DNA of 64,000 nt from Hamadaea sp. (GTDB lineage Bacteria; Actinomycetota; Actinomycetes; Mycobacteriales; Micromonosporaceae): NCBI RefSeq assembly GCF_013362815.1, contig NZ_JABFVK010000026.1, positions 1 to 64,000 of the forward strand. The letters are read 5' to 3'. The notes beneath the pieces were generated by a model. That model saw only the letters and a program-made list of their open reading frames with translations, was not told the origin of the DNA and searched no databases. Both the position numbers and the translations under genes were made by a program. Each line of letters starts with the position of its first letter. Position 1 is the first letter of the stretch. Shown piece by piece: positions 9,401 through 19,313 of this stretch.

Positions 9401-11827
9401 CTAGAGGGGCGACTGCCGACGTATCGCCGTTGTGGCGTCGGGCTCCGAGCTGACCACGGGAGTGGTTTCGGCAGCGGCGGTCTGATCCGTCAGCCACGGA
9501 TCGGTCATCTGCTCGATCTCGACAGTCGTCTCCGGAGCCCGGCGCTTCTTCGCCCGGCCGGAGAGGACCGACTTGTCGATGATGCCTTGGGAGTCGACCA
9601 GCCTCGGAGCGCCTCGACGGGTGGCTCTGGGACCGCCGCCCCCACCGCCGCCGCCCATGCCGCCCATGCCCGCGCCGCCCATCGGCGGCATCATCGGCGG
9701 GTAGAACGGGCTCGAGGTGCCGTCGCCGCCGCCCCCGCCGATCGCACTGGTCGTCAAGCCGCCTTCGACACCGGGCTGGATCGGGGTGACCGGAGTTCCC
9801 GTGAACGGCCCGCCCTCGCCGGACCCCCCGGCTCCGCCCATTCCGCCGCCGAGGCCGGTGCGGCCGTCCAGGGAGACGCCGGGGACGATCGGCTCGGGCG
9901 TCCAGGGTTGGTTGCCCCAGGATGAACCGCCGCCCGTGCCACCACCGGTGCCGCCACCAGGCAGGATCGGGACCGTGCCGGGATTGCCGCCGCTGCCCGA
10001 GCCCGTCCCTCCGCCGGTGCCGGAGCCGGTCCCGCCACCGGTGCCGGGAATCGAGGGTGGCGTCACGACCGGTCCGCCGCCGTTGTTGTTCCCGGTTCCG
10101 CTGCCCGAGCCGGACGACCCGGGCAGCGTCGGCACCGAGGGCACGACGACTCCGCCGGAGCCGGACCCCGTGCCGCCGGTTCCCGAGCCCGTTCCACCGG
10201 TCCCGGTGCCCGGGATCGACGGCGGGGTCACGACGGGGGTCGTGCCGCCACCGGTGTCACCGCCGCCAGGGCTGCCGCCGCCGGTATTGCCGCCGCCGCC
10301 CGGCACGTCCGGAATATTCGGTGGGGTCACGCCACCGGTGTTGCCGCCACCCGGGTTGCCGCCGTTGCCGGTGGCCGGCGTCGTGGGAATGTTCGGCGGC
10401 GTGGTGTTTCCGTTGCCGTTGTTGTTGCCCCCGTTGTTGTTGCCCTTGTTGTTGTTGCCGACGGGCTGCCGCGCGTTGTCCTTCGGGACCGTCGGCTTTT
10501 TCACATTGGGCTTGGGCTTGGCACCGCCACCGGGAACCTTGGGACTGTTGACGTTGGGAGCGCCACCCGGACCACCGGGACCTCCACCGGGGCCGGTGCC
10601 GCCGATGTTCGGAGCCCCAGGAGTCTTCGGCCCGGTCGGCACGGTGGGCGCGGTTCCGTCTTCGAGCAACATGCCCTGATAGGGCCCGGGCATCTTCCAG
10701 GGCGCCTTGGTGTGCACCGTGTCGCTGGTCGCCTTGCCCAGTTTGCGGATCTTCTCCGTGGCCTCCTTGCGGAGCCGGGCGATCTCGTCCGCGGCGTTGT
10801 TGGCGTTCTGCTCGATGATCGCCTTCTGGGTGTTGTAGTTGTCCTTGTAGAAGGACTGGTCCACCCGGTCGAGGCTGTTCCACCAGCTCCAGAGCGCGTT
10901 GGCGGCCATTCGCATTCCGTCGATCATGCCGAACTGCTTGCCGACGGCCTCGTCGCGTTCGGTCATGATGCGGTCGGCCTCGTCCCAGGCGAGGCTGATC
11001 GTCGCGGCGACCTTGTAGAGGGCCTTCGACCGATCGGCCAGCCCGGAGATCCACGGGGTGAACGAGTCGTAGGTCCGCTCGGCCTGCATGGCGTACGCCT
11101 GTGATGCGGGTCCTTTCCAGATCGGCCCGTCGCCGTCCGTCGTCGCCAGTTCGCCGACCTCACCCCAGAACGCGGACCGGGCCTTGGTCAGCTCGTCGGC
11201 CAGGAGGTCCAGCCGTCGCGCCGCGTCCGAGATCGGCATCCACGGGCCCGACTTCAAGGTGCGCATGGCCTGTTCGAAATCCATGTTGTCCCAGGTGGTA
11301 CGCCCAGGGTCGGTACCTTTGGTCGGCGTACGCTCAGTGGGGTCCTCAGCCGGGGTGGCGTAGTCCACGCCGAGGTAGTCGCCGTACTGCTCGACCTTCA
11401 TGCCGAACTGCCCGCCGAGGACCTTGTCCACTGTGGTCAGCTGCTTCTCGGAGTCGATCTCGTGGGACTGATACTGCTGAGCGACCGCATCCGCGGCCGT
11501 CGCGTACGACCTGATCCCCTTGGCGGCGGTGCCGAAGAAGCCGATGACGCCACCACTGCCGACTCCGCCGATCTGCAGCTTCATGCTGCTGGTGAAGTAG
11601 CGGTATTCACCCCAGTAGCCGACCTCGGGCGCGGGGTTCTCGGGCACCATCGTCTCGGAGATGTCCTCCATCGGCCCGTCGTCGCCGTCCCGATACGGGA
11701 TCTGGGTCCCTGCGAGCACCCCGCCGAACGACTTCTCGAAGCTGCCGGCACGCTTGCGGATGTTGCCCGCGGCGGTGGTCATCTCCGGAATCGTGTGCTG
11801 GACCATGCCCCCGATGCCGTCAGCCAT
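9401..11827 (-). CDS. T7SS-associated protein: helical WXG domain plus Gly/Pro-rich tail (paralogue 2)
   Basis: This 808-residue protein has a helical N-terminal half with WKGPASQAY (Trp about 237). A long disordered region follows, built from repeats of the TPPSIPGTGTG type, then the conserved end blocks SLDGRTGLGG, VTPIQPG, PPMGGAG, RRGAPRLVD and VLSGRAK. The start ATG at 11827 has AGGTGA 6 bases upstream and overlaps the stop of the preceding gene by 8 bases (ATGGCTGA), which implies coupled translation. The order helical WXG domain then sticky Gly-rich tail suggests a T7SS-exported protein that assembles outside the cell, perhaps with its two paralogues. That role is inference. Confidence 0.7.
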   Translation of the reverse strand: MADGIGGMVQHTIPEMTTAAGNIRKRAGSFEKSFGGVLAGTQIPYRDGDDGPMEDISETMVPENPAPEVGYWGEYRYFTSSMKLQIGGVGSGGVIGFFGTAAKGIRSYATAADAVAQQYQSHEIDSEKQLTTVDKVLGGQFGMKVEQYGDYLGVDYATPAEDPTERTPTKGTDPGRTTWDNMDFEQAMRTLKSGPWMPISDAARRLDLLADELTKARSAFWGEVGELATTDGDGPIWKGPASQAYAMQAERTYDSFTPWISGLADRSKALYKVAATISLAWDEADRIMTERDEAVGKQFGMIDGMRMAANALWSWWNSLDRVDQSFYKDNYNTQKAIIEQNANNAADEIARLRKEATEKIRKLGKATSDTVHTKAPWKMPGPYQGMLLEDGTAPTVPTGPKTPGAPNIGGTGPGGGPGGPGGAPNVNSPKVPGGGAKPKPNVKKPTVPKDNARQPVGNNNKGNNNGGNNNGNGNTTPPNIPTTPATGNGGNPGGGNTGGVTPPNIPDVPGGGGNTGGGSPGGGDTGGGTTPVVTPPSIPGTGTGGTGSGTGGTGSGSGGVVVPSVPTLPGSSGSGSGTGNNNGGGPVVTPPSIPGTGGGTGSGTGGGTGSGSGGNPGTVPILPGGGTGGGTGGGSSWGNQPWTPEPIVPGVSLDGRTGLGGGMGGAGGSGEGGPFTGTPVTPIQPGVEGGLTTSAIGGGGGDGTSSPFYPPMMPPMGGAGMGGMGGGGGGGGPRATRRGAPRLVDSQGIIDKSVLSGRAKKRRAPETTVEIEQMTDPWLTDQTAAAETTPVVSSEPDATTAIRRQSPL

Positions 11828-13829
11828 GGCGCTCACCTGCCCGGCGAGCTCGACGCCGCTGGTCCGCCGAGCCGCCGGCAGAGGCGGATCGCGGCGCACT
11901 GCCCGGGGTCCCGGACGGTTCGGTCGGCATCGTGGGAACAGGTTCGGTCCAGCGCGGCCCACCCCGGCTGACCGTACGGGTGCGGAGCACATCCGGCCGC
12001 GGTTGCGTCTCGACGGCCTCCACGATCGGGCCGGCGAACGCGCGCGACGACGCCGACCAGCGGCCGTCGAGGCGTACGCCGGGCGACGGCCGGCGGCCGA
12101 GCGCCATCCCGGGCGGCAGGTCTTCGTCTCCATGCGTGGTCACGTGCGGTCGAGCCGCGCGCCCGGTCACGAGGCCGGAGCGGTCCACAATCGACCCCGG
12201 TTGCAGCGACGTGACCCCACCACCCGCGCCCGGCAGACCGCCCAGCCCGGTACGCCCGGCCAGCCCGGGCATCATCGGAAGTGCGCCGTCGTCGAGCCGA
12301 TGGACGGGCGGCGGCTGAGCCGAGTTCCGGTCGAACGGGTCGAGTGCCTCGACGGATGCGCCCGGAAGCCGGGTGACCGGCGGCCGGGCGCCGGACGGCC
12401 GGGCGGTTCCGCGTCCGTTGATGGACGGCGACAGCCCACCCCGCCAGCTGATCGGCAGCCCGCCACCGGTTCCGGGAGCACCGTCGCCTATGGACGGTGG
12501 CAGCACCGCGATCGGCGGACGGCCGCTGAGCACCGGCGCGCCCCCGGCCCCGACGCCGGGTACGCCGAAGCCCGGAATCAGCGGTGGCGTCGCCGAGACG
12601 GCCGCCCCGCCGACACCTTCTTTCTGCGTACCAGGAAGTGATGGCGGTGAGACGCTCGGACCGGAACCGGTCGGAGCAGAGTCGTCGCCAGGCTTGTCGG
12701 GACCGGACGGACCGGGCGGACCTGGAGTAGGCGGACCGGGACTGGGCGGCGTGGGCCCGGGTACGTCAGGCGGGCCGCCGTTAGGACCGGGAACCTTCGG
12801 CGGAGTCGCCGTCGGTCCGTCGCCCGGCGTGTCGAGCCCGGCGGTGGGCGGAGCCGGATCGAGACCGAGCAGGCCGCGGTAACGATCGGCCGGATCCCAG
12901 ACGTCGCCGGTGAGCGCGAGGGCGTTGCCGAGGGTCTTGGCGATGTCGCGCGCCGAGTCGGCCGCCTCGGTCTTGGCGTCGTCGATCTGGTCGAGCACGT
13001 TCTGTTGCTTCTTCGGCGTGTCCGCTTGGGCGTAGTCGAGCTTGAGACCGTCCGTTGTGGACTTCAGCGTGTTCGAAACGTTCCGGATGGCGGTCTGGGC
13101 GTTGGCGATGCGGATCGCCGTCTGCTCATAAGCTGCGGCGCGTTCGTCTGCGCTCGCGCGCCACCGTTTGGCCGAGGCGATCGTCTTGTCCACATTGCGG
13201 TGGAACTCCGTGCCGCCTTCGCCATACCAATGGATGCTCTTGACGTCGGAGCCGAAGCGCTGCTGAGCGGCCGCGATGGCGTCGGCGACGCGACGCCACC
13301 CGGCGGCGAGGTCGGTCACGGCGGTCACATCCACGCCGAGGACCAGCGCCTTGATCTGCTCCAGGCTCAGGTTGTCCCAGCCGGTACGCACATCGTCGGG
13401 CCGGGCGTAGCCGTAGTCCTTGGGGGCGGCCGGTGGCGCGGCCGGGACGGTCACCTCGTCGCCGTAGTCCGGACCGGGCGCAGTGCCCGCGACCAGGGCA
13501 TCCTCGATCTTCTGGAGGGTCTTCTTCCCCCGCTGCTCCACCTTGGAGTACCAGCCCGCAGCGAGGTCGGCGGCGTACCCGGTGCTCGACAGGCCGTCGC
13601 CGAAGTCGAGGCTGAACGAACGCAGCACCTTCAGGTCGGCGAGCGCGACCCGGCTGAACCGGCCGATCTCCAGGAAACCGGGCGGGTTCCCGATGTCGTA
13701 TGCGGCCGCTTCGATGTCGGGGAGGGTTTCGCCGGCGACGCCGGTGAAACCGAGGGCCGCCTTGCGGGCATCCCCGCTGAAGGCGCGCAGACCCTCCAGT
13801 TCCGCCTGGAGAAGGTCACCGTCCCCCAC
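11820..13829 (-). CDS. T7SS-associated protein: helical WXG domain plus Pro-rich tail (paralogue 3)
   Basis: About 669 residues. The N-terminal part (to about residue 320) is helical with WYGEGGTEF (Trp about 201) and then a long amphipathic helix pair. The tail is Pro/Gly-rich and shares GRTGLGGLPG and SLQPGS blocks with the two downstream paralogues, but it is less Gly-rich and ends in a basic Arg-rich stretch. The frame runs upstream into eccC, so the start is uncertain: GTG at 13829 is the best codon after the eccC stop, while an AGGAG at 13856-13860 would better serve a start slightly further upstream. It sits directly behind eccC and is surely co-transcribed with it. Confidence 0.65.
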   Translation of the reverse strand: MGDGDLLQAELEGLRAFSGDARKAALGFTGVAGETLPDIEAAAYDIGNPPGFLEIGRFSRVALADLKVLRSFSLDFGDGLSSTGYAADLAAGWYSKVEQRGKKTLQKIEDALVAGTAPGPDYGDEVTVPAAPPAAPKDYGYARPDDVRTGWDNLSLEQIKALVLGVDVTAVTDLAAGWRRVADAIAAAQQRFGSDVKSIHWYGEGGTEFHRNVDKTIASAKRWRASADERAAAYEQTAIRIANAQTAIRNVSNTLKSTTDGLKLDYAQADTPKKQQNVLDQIDDAKTEAADSARDIAKTLGNALALTGDVWDPADRYRGLLGLDPAPPTAGLDTPGDGPTATPPKVPGPNGGPPDVPGPTPPSPGPPTPGPPGPSGPDKPGDDSAPTGSGPSVSPPSLPGTQKEGVGGAAVSATPPLIPGFGVPGVGAGGAPVLSGRPPIAVLPPSIGDGAPGTGGGLPISWRGGLSPSINGRGTARPSGARPPVTRLPGASVEALDPFDRNSAQPPPVHRLDDGALPMMPGLAGRTGLGGLPGAGGGVTSLQPGSIVDRSGLVTGRAARPHVTTHGDEDLPPGMALGRRPSPGVRLDGRWSASSRAFAGPIVEAVETQPRPDVLRTRTVSRGGPRWTEPVPTMPTEPSGTPGSAPRSASAGGSADQRRRARRAGERHG

Positions 13830-13858
13830 GATCAGCAGCGTACCGGCTGGAAGAGCTC

Positions 13859-16800
13859 CTAGGAAGTGCCATGTGGACTGTCCAGCCAGGACGCCTGAAT
13901 CAGCCGCGCGCCGTCCTTGCGGGTGACGAGCCAGGCTCGACCGGGCGGCATGTGACTGGCCCGGACGTTCGCCAGGATGGGACCGTCGTTCTTGTCGCCG
14001 GACATCACGAGTCCGGGCGTCGTCACCTCCTTGAGGCGTACGAGGGTCTGGTCGAACGCGCTCCGGCCGCCCCCGCCACCCCGCTTGGTGATGACGAGGT
14101 GCAACCCGACCTCGCGCGCCGACGGCAGCAGGTCCTGGAGGAGGAGCAGCGGATTCTTGTCGCCGGCCACGAGGTCGAAGTCGTCGACGAGCACGAACAA
14201 CTCCGGTCCGGTCCACCAGTCCCGGGCCCGCAGTTGCTCCGGCGTGATGTCCGGGCCGGGCAGGCGCTTACGGAGCGACGCGTATGCCTCGGTCAGCATC
14301 TGCTTACCCTGGTCGGCGCTGGTGGCATAGCCGATCAGGTGGCTCGCCGGGATGGTGCCGAGCAGACTCCGCCGATAGTCCAGCGCGATGATCCGGGCCT
14401 GGTCCGGCGTACGCCGATCGGCGATCCCCCGAGCCAGCATGCGCAGGAAGGACGACTTGCCGCACTCGGTCTCGCCGTAGACGAGGAAGTGGGGATCGGC
14501 GTCGAGGTCGAGGTAGACCGGGCGGAGGTCGGCCTCCCCCAGTCCGATCGGCACTTCCGGGCGGTCGGCGGCCGCGAGCACCTCGGCGTACTCGATGCGT
14601 TCGGGCAGCAGCCGCACCTTCGGCGCGACCCGGCCGGTCCAGGCGGCCCGGATCGCCGTGACCGCCTCGTCGGTCGTAGGCCCGATCGAGCTGAGCGCCT
14701 CGTCGGTCGTAGGCCCGATCGAGCTGACCCCCTCGTCGGTCGCGGGCCCGATCGAGCTGAGCGCCGGAAGCGCGCCGAGGAACTGATAGGACTCCGCGGT
14801 GATGCCCCGGCCCGGCACGTCCTGGGGGACGTTGGCCGCCGCCCGCCGACCGATGGCCGAGTCGGAGGGGTCGCCGAGCCGAAGCTCGACGCGCGAGCCG
14901 AACAAGTCCCGGACCGACGGGCGCAGGTCGAACCAGCGGTTGGCGGCGGCGATCACGTGGATGCCGTAGGTCAGGCCCCGGTTGGCCAGGTCGTGCACCT
15001 TCGGCTCGAGGTCTTCGAAGTCGTTGCGCAGGGTCAGCCAGCCGTCGATGACCAGGAAGACGTCGGCGCAGCGCTGGTCGCCGAACTCGCCGTCGGCGGC
15101 CCGTCGCCGGAATGCCGCCACCGACTCGATCCGGTGGTCGGCGAAGAACTGCTCCCGTTCGCCGAGCAGCGCCACGAGTTCGGCGATCGTCCGCCGGAGC
15201 AGGTCGGGCTCACGCCGGCTGGCGACGCTGCCGACGTGCGGCAGATCCGCCAGTGCGGCCAGGCCGCCGCCACCGAAGTCGACGCAGTAGAACTGCACCT
15301 GGTCCGGCGTATGCGTCAAGGCGAGACCCAGGATGATCGAGCGCAGCAGGGTGCTCTTGCCGGTCTGCGGCGCGCCGACGACGACGATATGCCCGGCCGC
15401 CCCCGAGAGCTGGAACCGCAACGCCTCGCGACGCTGCTCGAACGGGCGGTCGACGACGCCCGCGAGCGCATCCAGGGTGCCCCGGCGCGTGGGGTCGGCG
15501 ACGGTCAGGCCGAGCCCCGGCACGGTGGTCACGTCACCGAGGACGGCGTCGATCGGTACCGAGTCGCTCAGCGGCGGCAACCAAACCTGGTGGGCGGGCG
15601 AGCCGTGCCCCGTCAGCCGATCGGTCAAGATGTCGAGCAGAGTGTCACCGGTCGCCGACTCCAGATCGTCAGTGTCCACGAGCGACTTCGCCTCCTCCGC
15701 GGCCGACTTGGCGACGTATCCGGAGACGAACGGCGTGACCGAGACGGCGGCGTCGGAGACCGCGGCCGTCTGCGTACGCCGATGGACGCCGGACACGTAG
15801 GCGGCGCGGAACCTGGTGAACGCCTCGACGCCGAACTTGAGGAACCCGTGGCCGGGCGCCCGGGGCAGCTCGTACGCATCGGTCACCCCCAACACGGCGC
15901 GGCTCTCCATCGGCGAGAAGGTCCGCAGGCCGATCCGGTAGGACAGGTGCGTGTCGAGACCACGCAGCCGCCCCTCCTCCAGCCGCTGGCTCGCCAGCAG
16001 CAGGTGTACGCCCAGCGACCGCCCCAACCGTCCGATCTGGACGAACATGTCGATGAAGTCGGGCTTGGCCGACAGCAGCTCGGAGAACTCGTCGCAGACG
16101 ATCAGCAGACTGGGCACGGGCTCCAACGGCACCCCCGCCAGCCGGGCGCGCTCGTAGTCGCGCAGTGAGGCGTAGTTGCCCGCCCTTCTGAGGAGCTCCT
16201 GACGGCGTACCAGTTCACCGTTGATCGCATCTGTCATGCGGTCGACCAACGGGAGTTCGTCGGCCAGGTTGGTGATGACCGCGCTCGTGTGCGGCAGCAG
16301 ATCCAGCTTGGTGAAGGTCGCGCCGCCCTTGAAGTCGACGAGCACGAAGTTGAGGATCTCCGGCGGATGGGTGACGGCCAGCGCCAGCACCATCGTCCGG
16401 AGCAGCTCGGACTTGCCCGAGCCGGTTGCGCCGATGAGCAGGCCGTGCGGGCCCATGCCGTCCTGCGCCGATTCCTTCAGATCCAACTCGATGCGCTCGC
16501 CGTCCGGGCCGACGCCGATCGGCACCCGCAAACGCTGCCGGTTCGGCCGGGGTTGCCAGGTCACCTCGGGATCGAGTGCGTACGGGTCGGGGATGTCGAG
16601 CAGATCGGTCAAGTCATGGGTGAACGTCATCGCCTGCTCGCCGGTGCTCGCGCGAGCCAGCCGCAGCGGCGACAGCTGGTGGGCGAGGCACTCCGCGACC
16701 ACGACCGGCAGGTCGTCGGCGTACCCGAGCACTTGCGATCCGGCGTGCGTAGTGGCGGTGAGCTTGCCGTCCGAGCCGACCTTCACGACCAGCGTGCTGC

Positions 16801-17872
16801 GGTCCGGGTGCCGGGGCGGTTCGCCGCCGATCCACACGACCGTCGCGCCCTCGACCCCGCCGTCGGCGGCCAGGTGGTCCGACCCGGCGGTCTCGGCGCC
16901 GTCGACGACGACGAGCACATGCGGGCCTTCGATGCTGATCTCGGTGGCGGCGGGGTTGAAGCGCGGCCGGGTCGACAGCGTCTCCTCCAGCATCGCCTCC
17001 AGGGCGGCGACCGACGTCGTCACCAGCCGCAACGGGCCGAGCGCGTCGGTGTTCTCCGGATGCGCCGCATGCGGCAGCCACTTGACCCACTCCCAGAGGT
17101 AGCGGGACTTGTCGCCGGCGCACGCGCCGACCAGCAGATCGTCGGGTGCGTGGAAGAACGCCGCCTGCGCGACGATCGCCCGGGCCAGATGCCGGGCCTG
17201 TTCCAGGTCGCCGTGCAGGTGGATGGCGGCGAACCCGTCGAGCGCCACGACGATGGGCAGCTGATCGACCTGCCGGTAGGTGGTCAGGAAGCGGCGCAGC
17301 GCGCCCGCGCTGACCGGCTCGGCCTTCTCCACCGGGACGAACGGCGGGGGGACCAGCGGCGTCGCGAGGTCCCGCGCGCCGAGGCCGAGGCGTACCTGGC
17401 CGAAGTCGGGATCGGCCGGGCGGCGCTCCCACAGCCGGGAACTGTCGACAAGCGACCACAACAGACCCGGTTCGGGATGGCGGAAGTACTCCGCCGCGCG
17501 CTGCGTGCGGATCGCCGAGCGGACCGTCCGGCGTACGCCCGACAGCTCGAAGAGGTAACCCCGCCGAAGCTTGGTCATCTCACCTTTGCTGCTCCCGGCG
17601 AACCGGGAGAACTGCGTACCCACCATGCCCAGCATCGCCACGCCGAGCAGCCCACCGGTGATCATCCGCAGAAGGCCGCCGGAGTTGCCCGCGAACAGCA
17701 GCATCATCGCCACCGCTCCGGCCATCATCGGCAGGATCATCATCAGCCGGGAGCCCATCCCGCCTTCGGGCTCGGGGATCTCGGACGGGGGTTCCAGGAC
17801 GATCTCGCCCGCGGGGAACGGCGGCGCGTTCCGCCGCGGCCGGCGCATCCGGATGGTGGTCGCCACCGGCAC
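13859..17872 (-). CDS. eccC: Type VII secretion ATPase EccC
   Basis: This 1,337-residue motor of the T7SS membrane complex has two membrane helices at about residues 42-90 (PMMAGAVAMMLLFAG and GLLGVAMLGMVGT). Three FtsK/SpoIIIE-type ATPase domains follow. Their P-loops are GATGSGKS (about 484), GAPQTGKS (about 832) and GETECGKS (about 1132); Walker B regions are LLIVCDEF, VFLVIDGW and FVLVDDFD. The first is canonical, while the second lacks a Walker B Glu, as expected for regulatory substrate-binding domains. EccC recognises Esx C-terminal signals. The start is GTG at 17872. It is divergent from eccD across 62 bases and heads the operon with the three WXG/tail genes. A three-copy 33-base repeat lies between domains 2 and 3. 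Confidence 0.92.
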   Translation of the reverse strand: MPVATTIRMRRPRRNAPPFPAGEIVLEPPSEIPEPEGGMGSRLMMILPMMAGAVAMMLLFAGNSGGLLRMITGGLLGVAMLGMVGTQFSRFAGSSKGEMTKLRRGYLFELSGVRRTVRSAIRTQRAAEYFRHPEPGLLWSLVDSSRLWERRPADPDFGQVRLGLGARDLATPLVPPPFVPVEKAEPVSAGALRRFLTTYRQVDQLPIVVALDGFAAIHLHGDLEQARHLARAIVAQAAFFHAPDDLLVGACAGDKSRYLWEWVKWLPHAAHPENTDALGPLRLVTTSVAALEAMLEETLSTRPRFNPAATEISIEGPHVLVVVDGAETAGSDHLAADGGVEGATVVWIGGEPPRHPDRSTLVVKVGSDGKLTATTHAGSQVLGYADDLPVVVAECLAHQLSPLRLARASTGEQAMTFTHDLTDLLDIPDPYALDPEVTWQPRPNRQRLRVPIGVGPDGERIELDLKESAQDGMGPHGLLIGATGSGKSELLRTMVLALAVTHPPEILNFVLVDFKGGATFTKLDLLPHTSAVITNLADELPLVDRMTDAINGELVRRQELLRRAGNYASLRDYERARLAGVPLEPVPSLLIVCDEFSELLSAKPDFIDMFVQIGRLGRSLGVHLLLASQRLEEGRLRGLDTHLSYRIGLRTFSPMESRAVLGVTDAYELPRAPGHGFLKFGVEAFTRFRAAYVSGVHRRTQTAAVSDAAVSVTPFVSGYVAKSAAEEAKSLVDTDDLESATGDTLLDILTDRLTGHGSPAHQVWLPPLSDSVPIDAVLGDVTTVPGLGLTVADPTRRGTLDALAGVVDRPFEQRREALRFQLSGAAGHIVVVGAPQTGKSTLLRSIILGLALTHTPDQVQFYCVDFGGGGLAALADLPHVGSVASRREPDLLRRTIAELVALLGEREQFFADHRIESVAAFRRRAADGEFGDQRCADVFLVIDGWLTLRNDFEDLEPKVHDLANRGLTYGIHVIAAANRWFDLRPSVRDLFGSRVELRLGDPSDSAIGRRAAANVPQDVPGRGITAESYQFLGALPALSSIGPATDEGVSSIGPTTDEALSSIGPTTDEAVTAIRAAWTGRVAPKVRLLPERIEYAEVLAAADRPEVPIGLGEADLRPVYLDLDADPHFLVYGETECGKSSFLRMLARGIADRRTPDQARIIALDYRRSLLGTIPASHLIGYATSADQGKQMLTEAYASLRKRLPGPDITPEQLRARDWWTGPELFVLVDDFDLVAGDKNPLLLLQDLLPSAREVGLHLVITKRGGGGGRSAFDQTLVRLKEVTTPGLVMSGDKNDGPILANVRASHMPPGRAWLVTRKDGARLIQASWLDSPHGTS
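14664..14762 (-). repeat. Three tandem 33-base repeats inside eccC
   Basis: Three head-to-tail 33-base units (14664-14696, 14697-14729, 14730-14762) differ at only a few bases. They keep the frame and encode an 11-residue unit of the form SSIGPTTDEAL in eccC, at about residues 1037-1070, between the second and third ATPase domains. The near identity suggests recent slippage expansion, so copy number may vary between strains. Confidence 0.9.
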
Positions 17873-17934
17873 ATGATAGTGACGAGGAGACCGATCTTGT
17901 CTATTGTGAACGCCGTCGTCGGGGAGGACGGTCC

Positions 17935-19311
17935 ATGGTGGAACAGACAGGACTGGCTCGGATCATCGTCATCGCCCCGCATCGCCGGGTCGAGATGGCC
18001 GTCCCCGAGCACGTTCCGCTGGCGGGCGTACTGCCGGCGGTGCTCCGGCACGCCGGGCGGACGCTGGCCGAGGACGGCGTCGACCACGGTGGCTGGGTGC
18101 TGCGGCGGATCGACGGCGGACGCCTCGACCCCGCCCGATCACTGGCCGCCCAGGAGATCTTCGACGGCGAGACGCTGGTGCTCGCCCCCCGCGACCAGCA
18201 CTGGCCGGAGCCCGCGTTCGACGACGTAGCGGAGGCGATCGCCGAGCGGGCGGGGCGCCTCGGTCTAGTGTGGAGCGCCGGAGCGACGGTGCGCACCGGC
18301 TGGTGGACGGCGGCTGTCGTGCTCGCGGCCGGACTGGTGCTTCTCGCGTCCACTCCGGCGAATTGGCTCACCGGCCTCACCTCTCTTCTGGTGGCGGCGG
18401 TCCTGCTGGGCACAGCGGTGATCGACGAGCGGATCGACCCCGGACTCTCCGCCGCCCGGCTCACCGCACCGTTCGCCATGTTCTACGCCGCCCTCGGCGC
18501 AGTGCTGATCAGCGCGCCCGCTCCGGGAGAGCTAATGCGGCCGTGGCCGCTGACCGCCGGGCTCGCCGGGTTGCTCCTCGCCGCCGTCGTCGGGCGGGCG
18601 CTCGTCCGGGACGACGTCTTCTTCACCGCTGGTGCGACCTTCGGCGCCTGCCTCGCCGTGGTCGCCGTCCTCGCCGCGATCGACTGGGCCACAGTGGAGG
18701 GTGCGGCCGCCGTCGTGGGTGGAGTCGCCGCGCTGGCGCTCATGACCCTCCCCCGGTGGGCGATGGCCGCGGGGGGCGTGCCGACGCCGCCGGTGCCGAC
18801 CCTGACCGGCCAGGCGGAGGCGGCCAATCCGCCCGCCGATCTACTCGGCTCCGCCGTCCGCCGCTCCGATCGGCTGCTCACCGGCCTCCTCGGCGGGGCC
18901 TGCGCCACCCTCGCCACCTGCGCGGTCCTCCTGGCCATGCACGCGAGCGGCGCGGGACTCGGGCTCATCGGCGCGATCGGGCTCATCTGCGCGTTGCGGT
19001 CACGAGCCTTCGCCACGGTCCGCCACCGCGTCCCGCTCCTGGCCGTCGGGCTCCTGGCCCTCGTCAGTCTCCTCTGGTACGCGTGGAGCAGCCTGAGCGG
19101 CTCCGTCGGCGTGACCACGGCGGTGGTGGCCGCGGGGCTGGCCGTGGCCCTCATCGCGCTGGCCGCCGGTCGCCGGTTCGCCCGGCGTACGCCGTCTCCG
19201 CAGCTCGGGCGGCTCGGCGACTGGGCGACCTTCCTCGCGACGGCAGCGGTCCCGATCCTGGCGGCGTTGGTGCTGGGACTGTTCGGCTTCATGCGCGGAC
19301 TGGGTGGCTGA
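17935..19311 (+). CDS. eccD: Type VII secretion integral membrane protein EccD
   Basis: The 458-residue product begins with a ubiquitin-like (YukD) domain at about residues 8-95, containing MAVPEHVPLAGVLPAVLRH and RIDGGRLDPARSL. About eleven membrane helices fill residues 120-455. This is the standard EccD layout, forming the large membrane vestibule of the ESX pore. GGGGAGG lies 7 bases before the ATG. Only 2 bases separate its stop from the eccB start, so the two are one operon. It is transcribed away from eccC. Confidence 0.9.
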   Translation: MVEQTGLARIIVIAPHRRVEMAVPEHVPLAGVLPAVLRHAGRTLAEDGVDHGGWVLRRIDGGRLDPARSLAAQEIFDGETLVLAPRDQHWPEPAFDDVAEAIAERAGRLGLVWSAGATVRTGWWTAAVVLAAGLVLLASTPANWLTGLTSLLVAAVLLGTAVIDERIDPGLSAARLTAPFAMFYAALGAVLISAPAPGELMRPWPLTAGLAGLLLAAVVGRALVRDDVFFTAGATFGACLAVVAVLAAIDWATVEGAAAVVGGVAALALMTLPRWAMAAGGVPTPPVPTLTGQAEAANPPADLLGSAVRRSDRLLTGLLGGACATLATCAVLLAMHASGAGLGLIGAIGLICALRSRAFATVRHRVPLLAVGLLALVSLLWYAWSSLSGSVGVTTAVVAAGLAVALIALAAGRRFARRTPSPQLGRLGDWATFLATAAVPILAALVLGLFGFMRGLGG

Positions 19312-19313
19312 CC

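Noticed and set aside
7053-9497. Longer N-terminus for the first WXG/tail protein starting at 9497
   Set aside because: It would overlap the end of the upstream paralogue by about 100 bases; the GTG at 9368 has a good ribosome site.
13871-18229. Long plus-strand open frames opposite eccC
   Set aside because: They are low-complexity Arg/Gly-rich translations lying entirely over a conserved secretion ATPase gene.
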